This document shows, piece by piece, positions 8,623 to 19,195 of a DNA stretch of 54,042 nucleotides. Under the pieces are notes generated by a model. It was not told where the DNA came from, ran no database searches, and worked only from the letters and a program-made list of their open reading frames with translations. The stretch lies in NCBI GenBank assembly GCA_946482615.1, contig CAMLSF010000006.1, forward strand, positions 1 to 54,042, given 5' to 3'. Every line of letters begins with the position of its first letter. Within the stretch, counting starts at the first letter, position 1. The translations under genes and the position numbers were made by a program. This stretch comes from an uncultured Chromatiaceae bacterium. Its GTDB lineage: Bacteria > Pseudomonadota > Gammaproteobacteria > Enterobacterales > Alteromonadaceae.

Positions 8623-9042
8623 AAATAATGTTTCCTCCACCAAAAGCTGCCAGACCTCAGTTTTAAGATAATCCGAACAACAAATGATATATTGACATGT
8701 CATTTATATCAAATTAACTTATATCCCAAAAGGCTGATGAGCTTTATCGACAGCTGACAAAAGGTGATACGGATCACCCTGTTATTCATAAGGAAAAGGT
8801 GGCTGAACTGGATCTGGCCACTGAGGCATCTCTGTCCCTGCTCAACCTTAACTGCAGAAGCAGGAAGGGATTACTTTCAGCAGATGCCGCTTGCAAGGAC
8901 GTAATACGGCCATGTTGATCCTGGCCACCAGATAATCAGCAGTAAAACTGGCTGAGACAGCGCGTCATTGCGCTGCCTTGTTGTGCCTAAGGTGGCAGGT
9001 CGCTATGGCTTTTAATCACAACAACAGCAACAAGGAAATACA
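8623..9042. other. Gene-free stretch before the secreted hydrolase gene
   Basis: About 420 bp hold no gene I can support. A plus-strand frame is open from about 8722 to 8918 but lacks an ATG and any recognisable match. A TTGACA hexamer inside a TGACATGTCA palindrome (8691-8701) could belong to a promoter, but its -10 is poor. GGTGAT/ATCACC (8763-8778) and CAGCGC/GCGCTG (near 8958-8975) form small hairpins. Confidence 0.35.
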
Positions 9043-9891
9043 ATGAAATTTACTCCATCTCTGCGCCAGCTCCTGGCATCCTTTGGTCTGCTCAGCGCAG
9101 CTCTTTGCAGCAGCTCTGCGCTGGCTTATACAGATTACAACCTGACAAATGGCGGAGTGCGGGTGCATCTGCCTGCAAACAGCAGCGCAAGCTGTGATGT
9201 AGTGGTTTTGGCTGTAGGTACTGCAATGTCCACATCCAGTTACGACAGCCTGTCTGGCGCCATAAGCAGCTACGGTTATGCCACAGTGATCATCGATCAC
9301 AATGTTGGCGGCCTGACCAAAACCGATGCCGCAGACTATGCAGCGCTGGTGGCTGAGGTAAAAGCTGCACTGCCGCAATGGGCTGCAGCCAAGTGCGCGG
9401 CAATCAACCACTATGTATTGGGTGGACATTCTGCTGGTGGCCAGGCGGCTCACTATGCGGTTGCTGCCGATCCTACTCTGGCCGACGCATTATTCAGTAT
9501 CGATCCCTACAACATCAGCGGTGCGGCCAACATCAATCTGCCTTATATGGTATGGGGTTTTAATGTCACCACCTGTTTTGTCACCAAAGCCGATGCGGCT
9601 CAGGCTGCCTATCAAAAAAGCACAGGGAAACGGGCTTTTTATCGGGTAGAGGCTGCGTATTCCTGGGGACCATGTGGCTATTCACCCAAGTACTTTCACT
9701 GCAGTTTCTGTGACGGTCACTGCCCTGCCTGTACCAATTGTCAGTTAACCCCAGCAAGCTTTTTCGTTGATGTAGCAGCCAGTGTGAATGCCTTTATCCA
9801 GTCTGCGTTTTATACCCCCTGGTCAAAGGCAGCTCTGAATATTAACACCACAACACCGCTGACTTTGTTTGTTGATTCAGACAGCTTATAA
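9043..9891 (+). CDS. Secreted alpha/beta hydrolase with cysteine-rich segment
   Basis: The 282-residue protein has a clear signal peptide (hydrophobic 9-22, cleavage after SALA at 28) and should be exported. The alpha/beta hydrolase core shows the nucleophile elbow GGHSAGG (S130), a likely acid in SIDPYN (D154) and a candidate histidine at H226. This layout recalls the chlorophyllase, PAF-acetylhydrolase and polyester-hydrolase group. The substrate cannot be told from sequence. A C-x2-C-x3-C-x2-C-x2-C run (C220-C233) is unusual and puts five cysteines around H226. Four more cysteines lie elsewhere in the mature protein. The start has AAGGAAA eight bases upstream. The gene stands alone. Confidence 0.8.
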   Translation: MKFTPSLRQLLASFGLLSAALCSSSALAYTDYNLTNGGVRVHLPANSSASCDVVVLAVGTAMSTSSYDSLSGAISSYGYATVIIDHNVGGLTKTDAADYAALVAEVKAALPQWAAAKCAAINHYVLGGHSAGGQAAHYAVAADPTLADALFSIDPYNISGAANINLPYMVWGFNVTTCFVTKADAAQAAYQKSTGKRAFYRVEAAYSWGPCGYSPKYFHCSFCDGHCPACTNCQLTPASFFVDVAASVNAFIQSAFYTPWSKAALNINTTTPLTLFVDSDSL

Positions 9892-9975
9892 GACAAGACA
9901 AGGGGACTGCGCAACCTGATATTCAAAGTAGTCAACCCTGTGCTGAACTCAGATTTACACTGAACTTCAGCATAA

Positions 9976-9997
9976 GAAAAGGGCCGCATTGCGGCCC
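9976..9997 (-). terminator. Terminator of the M13 peptidase gene
   Basis: The 7-bp GC stem GGGCCGC/GCGGCCC has a 3-base loop and on the minus strand is followed by TTTTCTT. It lies 33 bp past the peptidase stop. The plus strand lacks a T-run, so the hydrolase gene is served poorly. Confidence 0.7.
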
Positions 9998-10029
9998 TAT
10001 CATCAAGCTATTCAGACTTAGTCTGTTTA

Positions 10030-12120
10030 TTACCAAATCTTTACGCGGTTTTCCGGCGCAATGTACAGCTTATCACCCTCTTTCACATCAAAAGCTGTGT
10101 AGAAAACTGGCAGGCTGGAGACAATACCGTTAACGCGGTAATGTGGTGGAGAGTGTGGATCAGTAGCTAGTTGCTCTTTCATCACTTCATCACGGTATTT
10201 AGAACGCCATACCTGAGCCCAGCTTAATAACACACGCTGATCACCGGTAAAACCATCCATCACCGGCGCTTCTTTGCCTTCCAGAGATAAATGGTAAGCT
10301 TTCAGAGCTACAGTTAATCCGCCTAAGTCGCCGATGTTTTCACCTAAGGTCAAATCGCCATTGACGAAATGACCCGGAACAGGCTCATATTTACTGTACT
10401 GAGCGCTTAGGGCTTTACCTAAAGCTTTAAACTTGGTTTCGTCCTGCTCTGTCCACCAGTTGCGTAAGTTACCTTCGCCATCATACTTAGCGCCCTGGTC
10501 GTCAAAGCCATGACCAATTTCGTGACCAATCACAGCACCAATGCCACCATAGTTCACTGCATCTTCAGCCGCCATATTAAAGAACGGAGGCTGTAAAATA
10601 GCAGCCGGAAACACAATTTCGTTATTCGCCGGGTTGTAGTAGGCATTGACTGTTTGTGGCGTCATAAACCATTCGTCTTTGTCTATTGGTTTCCCTAATT
10701 TCGCCAGCATCTGATCGTAACTCCAGTGTGTAGAGCGCACAAAGTTACCTACTAAATCGTCGGCTTTAATCTCTAAGCTGGAGTAATCTTTCCACTTATT
10801 CGGGTAACCGATTTTTGGCGTAAAAGTACCTAATTTCACCAGTGCAGCTTTTTTGGTGTCTTCTGACATCCATTCCAGATCTTTAATCGACTGCTCATAG
10901 GCTTTGATTAAATTCGCTACCAGCTTTTCCATATGAGCTTTGGCTTCAGGTTTGAAGTGACGCTCTACATAGAGTTTGCCTGTTAACTCACCTAACACAG
11001 CATCACTGGCATCCACAGCTTTTTTCCAGCGTGGTTTTTGCTCCTTCACACCACGTAAGGTAGTGGAGTAAAACTGGAACTGACGTTCGACAAAGGCTTT
11101 GTTCAGCTTGTCAGCATAGTCGTTCACCGTATGGAAAGTCAGGTAATCCTGCCAGCTTTGCAGATCAGTCGCCGCCACAATTTTGCCCAGCGCTTCAAAG
11201 TAACCCGGTTGACCAATAATGATTTCATTGACCTTTGTCAGCTTAGAGCCGGCAGCAAAGTCGCTCCAGCTTAATTCACCCAGAGTTTTGGCTAAATCAG
11301 CAGTCGATACTTTGTTATAGGTTTTATCTGCGTCACGGTTTTGTACGCGGGTCCACTGGTTTTTCGCCAGTTCAGTTTCCAGTGCGTACACACGTTTAGC
11401 CGCAGCGGCAGGGTCTGCATGCTTAGCTAAAGTAAATAAATCCAGCAGGTAAGTCTGATATTCAGCCTGAATTTTTTTCGAAGCTTCGTCGTCTTTGGTG
11501 TAGTAATCACGGTCTGGTAAACCTAAACCACTCTGATCGGCATACACCGCATATTCAGTGGACTTTTTCGCATCATTGTTCACATACCAGCCAAATGGGA
11601 TAGTCACACCATCACGCTGCAAAGAAGCAAAAGTGCTGGCCAATTGCTTTTTATCTTTTAAGCCCTGGATCAGTTCCAGCTGAGGTTGTAAGGCGGTTAA
11701 ACCCAACTCTTCCAGTTTGGCTTCATTCATATAACTGTTGTAAAAGCTGCCTAACTTGTGGCCATCTGAACCAGGCGCTAAATCAGTGCGGCTGGCGACT
11801 TCATCAATAATGGCTTTAACGGCCAACTGCGAGTTATCAGCTAAAACATGGAAAGAGCCATAGGAAGATTTTTCCGCCGGAATTTCAGTTTTATTGAGCC
11901 AGCCACCATTGACTGCTAAGAAGAAGTCATCCTGAAAACGTACTGCTGAGTCAAAGTTTTCTTTATCTATGCCAGAAACTAAAGCGGCTACAGCTGCTGT
12001 AGTTTGTTGTTCTGCTGCTGGTTTTGCGGCTTCAGTGGTGGTGCTTTCAGGCGCTTTGCCACAAGCGGCCAGGCCAAGCGCAATAGCAACGCTCAGCGCA
12101 GTTAAGGTAATTTTTTTCAT
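10030..12120 (-). CDS. pepO: M13 family metallopeptidase (PepO-like) lipoprotein
   Basis: This zinc endopeptidase of the neprilysin family (M13) has 696 residues. The N-terminus is a lipoprotein signal with lipobox LAAC (C20), followed by a low-complexity Ala/Thr/Glu linker, so it is probably membrane-anchored on the periplasmic side. The C-terminal third holds the zinc site HEIGH and the third ligand in ENIGDLGG. The protein ends with the family's RVKIW terminus. I chose the ATG at 12120 (MKKITLTAL), since the six extra residues upstream would need a TTG start and would spoil the signal peptide. It is a single gene between two terminators. Confidence 0.92.
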   Translation of the reverse strand: MKKITLTALSVAIALGLAACGKAPESTTTEAAKPAAEQQTTAAVAALVSGIDKENFDSAVRFQDDFFLAVNGGWLNKTEIPAEKSSYGSFHVLADNSQLAVKAIIDEVASRTDLAPGSDGHKLGSFYNSYMNEAKLEELGLTALQPQLELIQGLKDKKQLASTFASLQRDGVTIPFGWYVNNDAKKSTEYAVYADQSGLGLPDRDYYTKDDEASKKIQAEYQTYLLDLFTLAKHADPAAAAKRVYALETELAKNQWTRVQNRDADKTYNKVSTADLAKTLGELSWSDFAAGSKLTKVNEIIIGQPGYFEALGKIVAATDLQSWQDYLTFHTVNDYADKLNKAFVERQFQFYSTTLRGVKEQKPRWKKAVDASDAVLGELTGKLYVERHFKPEAKAHMEKLVANLIKAYEQSIKDLEWMSEDTKKAALVKLGTFTPKIGYPNKWKDYSSLEIKADDLVGNFVRSTHWSYDQMLAKLGKPIDKDEWFMTPQTVNAYYNPANNEIVFPAAILQPPFFNMAAEDAVNYGGIGAVIGHEIGHGFDDQGAKYDGEGNLRNWWTEQDETKFKALGKALSAQYSKYEPVPGHFVNGDLTLGENIGDLGGLTVALKAYHLSLEGKEAPVMDGFTGDQRVLLSWAQVWRSKYRDEVMKEQLATDPHSPPHYRVNGIVSSLPVFYTAFDVKEGDKLYIAPENRVKIW

Positions 12121-12213
12121 CCGGAGTTTTCCTGCCAAAATTCAGAGAGTTGAGTAACTACACCATACTACTCTGGACAGAGTTAATCCGTTATACGAAG
12201 TTGTAACAAAATA

Positions 12214-12252
12214 TAAAAAACCGGCAATGCGAAGCAGTTGCCGGTTTTTTTT
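12214..12252. terminator. Bidirectional terminator after lpd
   Basis: The stem CCGGCAA/TTGCCGG (12221-12227 with 12238-12244) is extended by flanking A and T runs on both sides. On the minus strand it ends lpd, whose stop is 17 bp away. Confidence 0.85.
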
Positions 12253-12268
12253 CACTCAAAAATAAAGC

Positions 12269-13681
12269 TTATTTTTTCTTCGCTTTTGGATTTGGCAGGT
12301 CAGTGATAGAACCTTCGTAAATCTCAGCCGCTAAACCGATAGACTCGTTTAAGGTTGGGTGAGCATGGATAGTCAGAGCGATATCTTCAGCGTCTGCACC
12401 CATTTCTACTGCTAAGCAGATTTCACCTAACATTTCGCCAGCGTTAATACCGACAATAGCGCCACCTAAAATACGGTGGGTTTCTTTGTCGAAAATTAAC
12501 TTAGTGAAACCTTCAGTGCGGGCTGAAGCGATAGCACGGCCAGAAGCAGCCCAGGGGAATGTAGCGGTTTCAACAGCTACGCCTTTTTCTTTGGCTTCTT
12601 TTTCAGTGATACCTACCCATGCCATTTCCGGATCTGTGTAAGCCACAGATGGAATGCAACGTGGGTCGAAGAAATGCTTCAGACCAGAAATAACTTCAGC
12701 AGCCACATGGCCTTCATGTACAGCTTTATGCGCTAACATTGGCTGGCCAATCACATCACCAATAGCATAGATATGAGGTACGTTAGTACGCAGCTGTTTA
12801 TCCACATTGATAAAACCACGCTCATCAACGTTGACACCAGCTTTTGCTGCATCAATTAATGCGCCGTTTGGACGACGGCCAACAGCCACTAAAATTTTGT
12901 CGTAACGAACTGGCGATGCAGGTGCGTTTTTGCCTTCGAAAGTCACATACAAACCATCAGCTTTGGCTTCCACTGCAGTCACTTTAGTCGACAGCATAAT
13001 GTTGAAGTTGTCTTTGTTGTATTTGGTGTAGACCTTCACCAGATCTGCATCAGCCGCAGGAACCAGCTGGTCAGCAAATTCAACCACAGAGACTTTAGAG
13101 CCTAAAGCACGGTACACAGTACCCATCTCTAAACCAATGATACCGCCGCCTAACACCAGCATTTCGCCTGGGATATCTTTTAATTCCAGAGCACCAGTGG
13201 AATCAATCACACGTGGATCATCTTTTGGAATAAATGGCAGAGCCACGGGCTCAGAACCAGCAGCGATAATAGCGTTGTCGAAAGTGATCGTAGTATCACC
13301 AACAACCAGCGTATTTGGGCCAGTAAATTTGCCGTAACCAGTCACTACTTTGACTTTACGCATTTTTGACATGCCAGATAAGCCGTTGGTCAGTTGACCT
13401 ACAACTTTATCTTTCCAGGCACGGATTTTGTCTAAATCAATTTGTGGTGCACCAAAAGTCACACCGTGAGAGGCCATTTCACGGGCATCGTCGATCACTT
13501 TTGCTACATGTAATAAAGCTTTAGATGGGATACAGCCAACATTTAAACAAACACCACCAAGTGTGCTGCGTGCTTCAACCAAAGTCACATCCAGACCTAA
13601 GTCAGCTGCACGAAATGCTGCAGAATATCCACCAGGGCCGGCGCCTAACACCACAACTTGAGTTTTGATTTCGTTGCTCAT
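12269..13681 (-). CDS. lpd: Dihydrolipoyl dehydrogenase (E3)
   Basis: This 470-residue FAD enzyme reoxidises lipoyl groups of the pyruvate and 2-oxoglutarate dehydrogenase complexes, passing electrons to NAD. It shows the FAD-binding loop GAGPGGYSAA (13-22), the redox disulfide GGVCLNVGCIPSK (C45/C50), a second nucleotide loop GGGIIGLE and the active-site HAHPTLNE near the C-terminus. Length matches E. coli Lpd (474). It follows aceF after a 143-bp gap that contains a GCCGCCA/TGGCGGC hairpin (13712-13733) without a T-run. It may be read from the operon and from its own promoter, as in E. coli. Confidence 0.97.
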   Translation of the reverse strand: MSNEIKTQVVVLGAGPGGYSAAFRAADLGLDVTLVEARSTLGGVCLNVGCIPSKALLHVAKVIDDAREMASHGVTFGAPQIDLDKIRAWKDKVVGQLTNGLSGMSKMRKVKVVTGYGKFTGPNTLVVGDTTITFDNAIIAAGSEPVALPFIPKDDPRVIDSTGALELKDIPGEMLVLGGGIIGLEMGTVYRALGSKVSVVEFADQLVPAADADLVKVYTKYNKDNFNIMLSTKVTAVEAKADGLYVTFEGKNAPASPVRYDKILVAVGRRPNGALIDAAKAGVNVDERGFINVDKQLRTNVPHIYAIGDVIGQPMLAHKAVHEGHVAAEVISGLKHFFDPRCIPSVAYTDPEMAWVGITEKEAKEKGVAVETATFPWAASGRAIASARTEGFTKLIFDKETHRILGGAIVGINAGEMLGEICLAVEMGADAEDIALTIHAHPTLNESIGLAAEIYEGSITDLPNPKAKKK

Positions 13682-13824
13682 CGTTTTACCTTTTTATCTT
13701 TTGCTAAGATAGCCGCCAATAGATGCTGGCGGCCAGGAAATAAAGTGATGGAATTTTATCACCCTACCTGAAAGATGTCCCGTATCTTTTCAGAGCGCAG
13801 GACAACTTTCAGTCGTGTTTCGTC

Positions 13825-15459
13825 TTACATAATGATTTGGCGGATATCCGCTAAATAGGATGCCAGAGTCGCGGTAAAACGCGCCGCTAAAGCACCATCA
13901 ATCACTCTATGGTCATAAGAGACAGACAAAGGCACCATCAGGCGTGGTTCAAACTCTTTACCATTCCACTTAGGTTTGATATCCGATTTGGATACACCCA
14001 AAATAGCCACTTCAGGCGCGTTGATAATAGGTGTAAACGCAGTGCCACCTATCCCACCTAAGCTGGAGATGGTAAAACAGCCGCCCTGCATATCAGCAGC
14101 CGTCAGTTTACCTTCACGGGCTTTGGCTGAAATGTCCTGCAATTCACGGGATAATTCAACAATGCCTTTTTTATTCACATCACGCACTACAGGCACTACT
14201 AAACCGTTTGGCGTATCAACAGCTATGCCTAAATGCACATATTTTTTCAGGATCAGGCTACCGCCATCTTCAGACAGTGAACTGTTAAAGGTTGGGAATT
14301 CTTCCAGAGCTTTGGCGACAGCTTTCATAATAAAAACCAATGGGGTGTACTTCACGCCCATTTTCTTTTTATCAGCCAATGCGTTTTGCTCTTTGCGGAA
14401 CTCTTCCAAACTGGTGATATCAGCTTCATCGTACTGGGTCACATGTGGAATACGCACCCAGTTGCGGTGCAGGTTTGCACCGGACAACTTCTGAATACGG
14501 GACAGAGCTTTTTCTTCCACAGCACCAAATTTGCTGAAATCTACTTTTGGCCAGGGGATTAAATCAAAACCCACACTGTTGCTACTGCTGGTGACGTTAC
14601 CTTTGCCTGATGCTACTTGCGCAATAATGTTTTTCACATAATTTTGCACGTCTTCACGCTGCACACGGCCTTTACGGGCAGTGCCTGTGACCTTGCTTAA
14701 ATCCACACCAAACTCACGGGCTAAACGACGCACCACAGGAGAGGCATGTGCATAAGCCTGATTCTCGGTAAATTCGCTTGCAGGAGCAGATGGTGTTGCA
14801 GCCGGAGCTGATGCAACAGGAGCTGGAGCTGCTACCGGAGCTGGCGCAGCAACAGCAGCCGGAGCCGGAGCCGCTACCGCAGCAGCTGCGACAGGAGCAC
14901 TGCCTGCCACTTCAAATACAAACACCAGTGAGCCTGTTTGTACTTTATCGCCTGTTTTGACTTTGATTTCTTTGACAATACCTGCAAATGGCGCCGGCAC
15001 TTCCATCGAAGCTTTATCGCCTTCAACAGACAACAGCGATTGATCAGCGGCAACAGAGTCACCGACTTTCACCATCACTTCCGTCACTTCAACGGCGTCA
15101 CCACCAATATCAGGTACCTGAACTTCTTTTAACTCTGCCGCAGCAGGAGCGGCCGGAGCAGCGGCCACCGGAGCTGGTGCAGCAACTGGCGCTGGAGCCG
15201 CAACTGCTGGCGCTGCAACAGCTGCACCTTGAGCTTCAAACAGCATAATCAGTGAGCCGGTTTTTACTTTATCGCCGGCTTTAACTTTGATTTCTTTGAC
15301 AGTACCAGCCTGGGCAGCTGGTACTTCCATCGACGCCTTGTCGCCTTCAACCGATAACAAAGACTGGTCCAGTGCAACTTTGTCGCCCACCTTCACCAGC
15401 ACTTCGGTGACTTCAACTTCATCCGCACCTATGTCCGGCACATGAATTTCAATCGTCAT
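13825..15459 (-). CDS. aceF: Pyruvate dehydrogenase E2, dihydrolipoamide acetyltransferase
   Basis: The 544-residue core subunit of the pyruvate dehydrogenase complex transfers acetyl groups from lipoyl-lysine to CoA. It has two lipoyl domains (about 1-77 and 110-186) with lipoylated K41 and K149 in [10 protein letters not shown]. Ala/Pro linkers of the usual flexible type (78-109 and 187-235) separate them. A peripheral-subunit-binding domain follows ([15 protein letters not shown] onward). The catalytic domain ends with [10 protein letters not shown], which contains the active-site histidine. E. coli has three lipoyl domains, so this is the two-domain form. It starts 11 bp after aceE. Confidence 0.97.
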   Translation of the reverse strand: MTIEIHVPDIGADEVEVTEVLVKVGDKVALDQSLLSVEGDKASMEVPAAQAGTVKEIKVKAGDKVKTGSLIMLFEAQGAAVAAPAVAAPAPVAAPAPVAAAPAAPAAAELKEVQVPDIGGDAVEVTEVMVKVGDSVAADQSLLSVEGDKASMEVPAPFAGIVKEIKVKTGDKVQTGSLVFVFEVAGSAPVAAAAVAAPAPAAVAAPAPVAAPAPVASAPAATPSAPASEFTENQAYAHASPVVRRLAREFGVDLSKVTGTARKGRVQREDVQNYVKNIIAQVASGKGNVTSSSNSVGFDLIPWPKVDFSKFGAVEEKALSRIQKLSGANLHRNWVRIPHVTQYDEADITSLEEFRKEQNALADKKKMGVKYTPLVFIMKAVAKALEEFPTFNSSLSEDGGSLILKKYVHLGIAVDTPNGLVVPVVRDVNKKGIVELSRELQDISAKAREGKLTAADMQGGCFTISSLGGIGGTAFTPIINAPEVAILGVSKSDIKPKWNGKEFEPRLMVPLSVSYDHRVIDGALAARFTATLASYLADIRQIIM

Positions 15460-15470
15460 GACAAATCCTC

Positions 15471-18137
15471 TTATGCGTACAGTGGGTTAGTTTTATTGGT
15501 GTCGATACCAAAGCGGGCAATGGCGTCCGCCACCAACTGCTTGTCGATTTCACCACGTTTTGCCAGTTCACGTAAGGACGCCAGTACTATATAGCCCGCG
15601 TTCACTTCGAAGTGACGACGCAGATTCTCACGGCTGTCAGAACGGCCAAAACCATCTGTACCCAGAACTTTATAAGACACCGCAGGTACAAAAGAACGCA
15701 CCTGATCGGCATAGTTTTTAATATAGTCAGTGGCTGCAATAGCAGGAGCTGTGCCGAGCACTTTGGCAATATAAGGCACTTTTTCTTCAGCCAGAGGATG
15801 CAGCATGTTGTAACGTTCACAATCCTGACCATCACGTGCCAGTTCGTTAAATGAAGTCACAGAGAACACATCTGAACCCACAGCATAATCTTCACTTAAA
15901 ATTTCAGCGGCTTTACGCACTTCATTCATGATAGTGCCGCTGCCTAACAGCTGAACTTTGGCTTTGTCGCCAGCATGGCTTTCCAGTTTATAGATACCAC
16001 GACGAATACCTTCTTCAGCACCAGCAGGCATGGCCGGGTGATGGTAGTTTTCGTTCATCACTGTGATGTAGTAGTAAATATTTTCCTGATCAGCACCATA
16101 CATACGACGGATACCATCCTGAATAATCACCGCCAGCTCATAAGAGTAAGTCGGGTCATAGGAAATACAGTTAGGTACCGTGCCAGCCAGAATATGGCTA
16201 TGACCATCTTCGTGCTGCAAGCCTTCACCGTTTAAGGTTGTGCGGCCAGCAGTAGCACCTAACAGGAAACCACGGGCTTGCTGATCACCGGCCAACCAGG
16301 CCATATCACCGACTCGCTGGAAACCAAACATGGAGTAGTAGATGTAGAACGGGATCATCGGCAGATCGTTGGTGCTGTAAGACGTAGCAGCTGCAACCCA
16401 TGACGCCATAGCGCCCAGCTCGTTAATGCCTTCCTGCAATACCTGACCTGAAGTTTCTTCTTTGTAATAAGACACAACAGCGCGGTCTTCCGGCGTATAA
16501 GTCTGGCCACGCGGGTTATAAATACCAATCTGACGGAACAAACCTTCCATACCAAAAGTACGGGCTTCGTCAGCAATAATAGGCACAATTTGCTGACCAA
16601 TATTTGGATCTTTCAGCAGTACGTTTAATGAACGTACAAAAGCCATAGTGGTTGAAATTTCACGTTTTTGCTCTTCTAAAAGAGGCTCAAACACGTTCAG
16701 CTCTGGCAGAGTTAATGCCTTAGTGAAGTTTGGTAAACGCACTGGCGTGTAACCATTTAACGCATGACGACGGGCATGCAGGTACTGGTGCTCAGGCGAA
16801 CCTTCAGGCAGTTGAATATAAGGCAGGCTTTGTACATCTTCTTCGCTGATGTAATCTTCCAGACCCAGGCGCTTACGGATTTGCAGCACATGGGTCATGT
16901 CCATTTTTTTCACCTGGTGCGCAATGTTTTTGCCTTCAGCCGCTTCACCCATGCCATAACCTTTAATAGTTTTGGCCAGGATCACAGTTGGGCGACCTTT
17001 GGTTTCCTGCGCCGCTTTAAAGGCTGCGTATAACTTGGACGGCTCATGACCACCACGTTTTAACGCGAAGATTTCTTCGTCTGTCATGTCAGCCACTAAA
17101 GCAGCAGTTTCAGGGTAACGTCCGAAGAAATGCTGACGTACATAAGCGCCATCTTTGGCTTTGTAAGTCTGATAGTCACCATCTACTGTTTCATTCATCA
17201 GTTGCAGTAACTTGCCTGTGGTGTCTTTCGCCAGCAGCTTGTCCCAGCCACTGCCCCACACTACTTTAATCACGTTCCAGCCGGCGCCACGGAACAAACC
17301 TTCCAGTTCCTGGATGATTTTGCCGTTGCCCATCACAGGGCCATCTAAACGCTGCAGGTTACAGTTGACCAGGAAACACAGGTTATCCAGCTTTTCACGG
17401 GCAGCAAAAGATAAAGAACCACGGCTTTCCGGCTCGTCCATCTCGCCGTCACCTAAGAAGGCATAGACACGTTGTGCACTGGTATCTTTTAAACCACGGC
17501 CTTCTAAATACTTCAGGAAACGGGCCTGATAAATAGAGGTGATAGGGCCTAAACCCATAGATACGGTCGGGAACTGCCAGAATTCAGGCATTAATTTAGG
17601 GTGTGGATATGAAGATAAACCTTCGCCACCAACTTCCTGACGGAAGTTATCCAGCTGATCTGCGGTTAAACGGCCTTCAACAAAAGCACGGGCGTAAATA
17701 CCCGGAGAAATGTGGCCCTGGTAATAAACTAAATCGCCGCCGTCTTTTTCATTCGGTGCGCGGAAGAAGTGGTTAAAACAGGTTTCGTAAAAGGCTGCTG
17801 ATGACTGGTAAGACGCCATATGGCCGCCTAAATCCAGCTCTTTTTTCGAAGCGCGCAGCACTATCATAATAGCGTTCCAGCGGATCACGGAGCGGATACG
17901 TTTTTCCAGATTTACATCACCGGGATAGGCAGGTTCCTGCTGTGGCGGTATCGTATTGATGTAATTGGTGGTGATGCCTGTTGGCATGTCCACACCTTCC
18001 AGACGGGCCTGTTCCAGCACTTGTTCTAACAGGAACTGAGCGCGCTCTACACCTTCGGTGCGAACTACAGATTCAAGAGCCTCTAACCATTCTTTGGTTT
18101 CGAGCGCGTCGATGTCAATCTTATTGACTTCAGACAT
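15471..18137 (-). CDS. aceE: Pyruvate dehydrogenase E1 component
   Basis: The 888-residue homodimeric-type E1 decarboxylates pyruvate with thiamine diphosphate and acetylates the lipoyl group of AceF. The cofactor motif runs from [10 protein letters not shown] to the NCN segment about 30 residues later (near 230-265). Length equals E. coli AceE (887). The ATG at 18137 gives the usual [15 protein letters not shown]-terminus. pdhR lies 68 bp upstream and aceF 11 bp downstream, so this is the standard pdhR-aceEF operon, expected to be repressed by PdhR and released by pyruvate. Confidence 0.97.
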   Translation of the reverse strand: MSEVNKIDIDALETKEWLEALESVVRTEGVERAQFLLEQVLEQARLEGVDMPTGITTNYINTIPPQQEPAYPGDVNLEKRIRSVIRWNAIMIVLRASKKELDLGGHMASYQSSAAFYETCFNHFFRAPNEKDGGDLVYYQGHISPGIYARAFVEGRLTADQLDNFRQEVGGEGLSSYPHPKLMPEFWQFPTVSMGLGPITSIYQARFLKYLEGRGLKDTSAQRVYAFLGDGEMDEPESRGSLSFAAREKLDNLCFLVNCNLQRLDGPVMGNGKIIQELEGLFRGAGWNVIKVVWGSGWDKLLAKDTTGKLLQLMNETVDGDYQTYKAKDGAYVRQHFFGRYPETAALVADMTDEEIFALKRGGHEPSKLYAAFKAAQETKGRPTVILAKTIKGYGMGEAAEGKNIAHQVKKMDMTHVLQIRKRLGLEDYISEEDVQSLPYIQLPEGSPEHQYLHARRHALNGYTPVRLPNFTKALTLPELNVFEPLLEEQKREISTTMAFVRSLNVLLKDPNIGQQIVPIIADEARTFGMEGLFRQIGIYNPRGQTYTPEDRAVVSYYKEETSGQVLQEGINELGAMASWVAAATSYSTNDLPMIPFYIYYSMFGFQRVGDMAWLAGDQQARGFLLGATAGRTTLNGEGLQHEDGHSHILAGTVPNCISYDPTYSYELAVIIQDGIRRMYGADQENIYYYITVMNENYHHPAMPAGAEEGIRRGIYKLESHAGDKAKVQLLGSGTIMNEVRKAAEILSEDYAVGSDVFSVTSFNELARDGQDCERYNMLHPLAEEKVPYIAKVLGTAPAIAATDYIKNYADQVRSFVPAVSYKVLGTDGFGRSDSRENLRRHFEVNAGYIVLASLRELAKRGEIDKQLVADAIARFGIDTNKTNPLYA

Positions 18138-18205
18138 ATCAAAGTTTCCTTAATCAGTTCCACGCCAGAGAGCGGAACATTAACAGTTAAAAAGTATGCT
18201 TACGC

Positions 18206-18967
18206 TCATTCGCTCTGTTGCGAACGTCTGAGCGAGCGTTCAATGCGTGAGCGCTCCCGGTCAGCTTCCAGCAATGCCTCTTCGATAAAGGCTAAATGGC
18301 TGTTGCTGGCTTGCCGGGCTTGCTCCGGCTCGCCATTGATCACCGCTTGCATCAGGCGATGCCTGTGCGAATTCAGCTGGCTCACTATGCCTTCTTTTTC
18401 CCGCAAAACTTCAAGGTTTAACTTGATGTTTTGCTCCACCAGCGGCGTTAAGCCGCGCACCAAATGCAAAAGCACCACATTATGCGATGCCTCTGCAACC
18501 GCCGAATAAAACTGGCCTACCGACCGCGCTTCAGCGTCCAAATCCTGTTGCTGCTGGGCAGCACAAATTTCTTCGTAACGTTGTTTGATCAAATCATAGT
18601 CCGCCTGAGTACCACGCAAAGCGGCGTAGTAAGCACAAATGCCTTCTAAGGCGTGACGAAACTCCAGTAAGTCAAATTGCGATTCAGGGTGACGACCAAT
18701 CAAAGCAAATAACGGATCAGTTAAACCCACAGCCAGATTTTCACAGACATAAGTACCACCGCCCTGACGGCGACTGACTAAACCTTTGGCTTCGAGTTTC
18801 TGAATAGCTTCGCGTAAAGATGGACGGGAGACATCAAATTGCAATGCAAGTTCACGCTCAGGCGGTAACTTTTGTCCGGGCGTAAAAGTCCCTTCCAGCA
18901 GCATATGCTCCAGTTGCTGGACTATTTGATCGGACAATTTGGCAGGTTTGATTCTCAGACTGGACAT
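18206..18967 (-). CDS. pdhR: Pyruvate dehydrogenase complex repressor PdhR
   Basis: This GntR/FadR-family regulator has 253 residues. Its N-terminal winged helix (PPERELALQFDVSRPSLRE, about 36-54) is nearly identical to the E. coli PdhR recognition region. The C-terminal FCD domain binds pyruvate. I chose the ATG at 18967 with AAGGT just upstream. A GTG six bases earlier is possible but less likely. The sequence ATTGGTCTTACCAAT, which fits the PdhR operator exactly, lies 57 bp upstream, indicating autoregulation of pdhR-aceEF. Confidence 0.95.
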   Translation of the reverse strand: MSSLRIKPAKLSDQIVQQLEHMLLEGTFTPGQKLPPERELALQFDVSRPSLREAIQKLEAKGLVSRRQGGGTYVCENLAVGLTDPLFALIGRHPESQFDLLEFRHALEGICAYYAALRGTQADYDLIKQRYEEICAAQQQQDLDAEARSVGQFYSAVAEASHNVVLLHLVRGLTPLVEQNIKLNLEVLREKEGIVSQLNSHRHRLMQAVINGEPEQARQASNSHLAFIEEALLEADRERSRIERSLRRSQQSE

Positions 18968-19023
18968 TGCCACCTTGATATGAAGTCGTGTTGTTTTTGT
19001 TATTTACACTTGATCACTTGTAA

Positions 19024-19038
19024 ATTGGTCTTACCAAT
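19024..19038. promoter_or_regulatory. PdhR operator, proximal
   Basis: The sequence ATTGGT-CTT-ACCAAT is an exact match to the known PdhR consensus ATTGGTnnnACCAAT. The symmetry extends two bases further on each side. It sits about 57 bp upstream of the pdhR start codon. Confidence 0.85.
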
Positions 19039-19168
19039 TTAATTTTATGCGGCATAACTTAGCAGAAAGGAATCAAACTGTAAATTAAACTGCGGAATTA
19101 TGCGACCAAAGCGGGCAAATAATTAGAGTAAAAGCTCAGAAATAAGCAGATAAAAAAGCGGCAAGAAA

Positions 19169-19183
19169 ATTGGTCTGACCATT
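19169..19183. promoter_or_regulatory. PdhR operator, distal (one mismatch)
   Basis: ATTGGT-CTG-ACCATT matches the PdhR consensus at all but one defined position. It lies 145 bp upstream of the proximal site, near ampE. Two sites in one gap suggest cooperative binding or looping. Confidence 0.6.
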
Positions 19184-19195
19184 AATGAAGTTCAG

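Noticed and set aside
13712..13733. Terminator between aceF and lpd
   Set aside because: The GCCGCCA/TGGCGGC hairpin has no T-run on either strand, so I mention it only in the lpd entry.
14778..15248. Gln/Pro/Leu-rich plus-strand frames opposite aceF
   Set aside because: They are antisense readings of the Ala/Pro linkers and repeated lipoyl domains.
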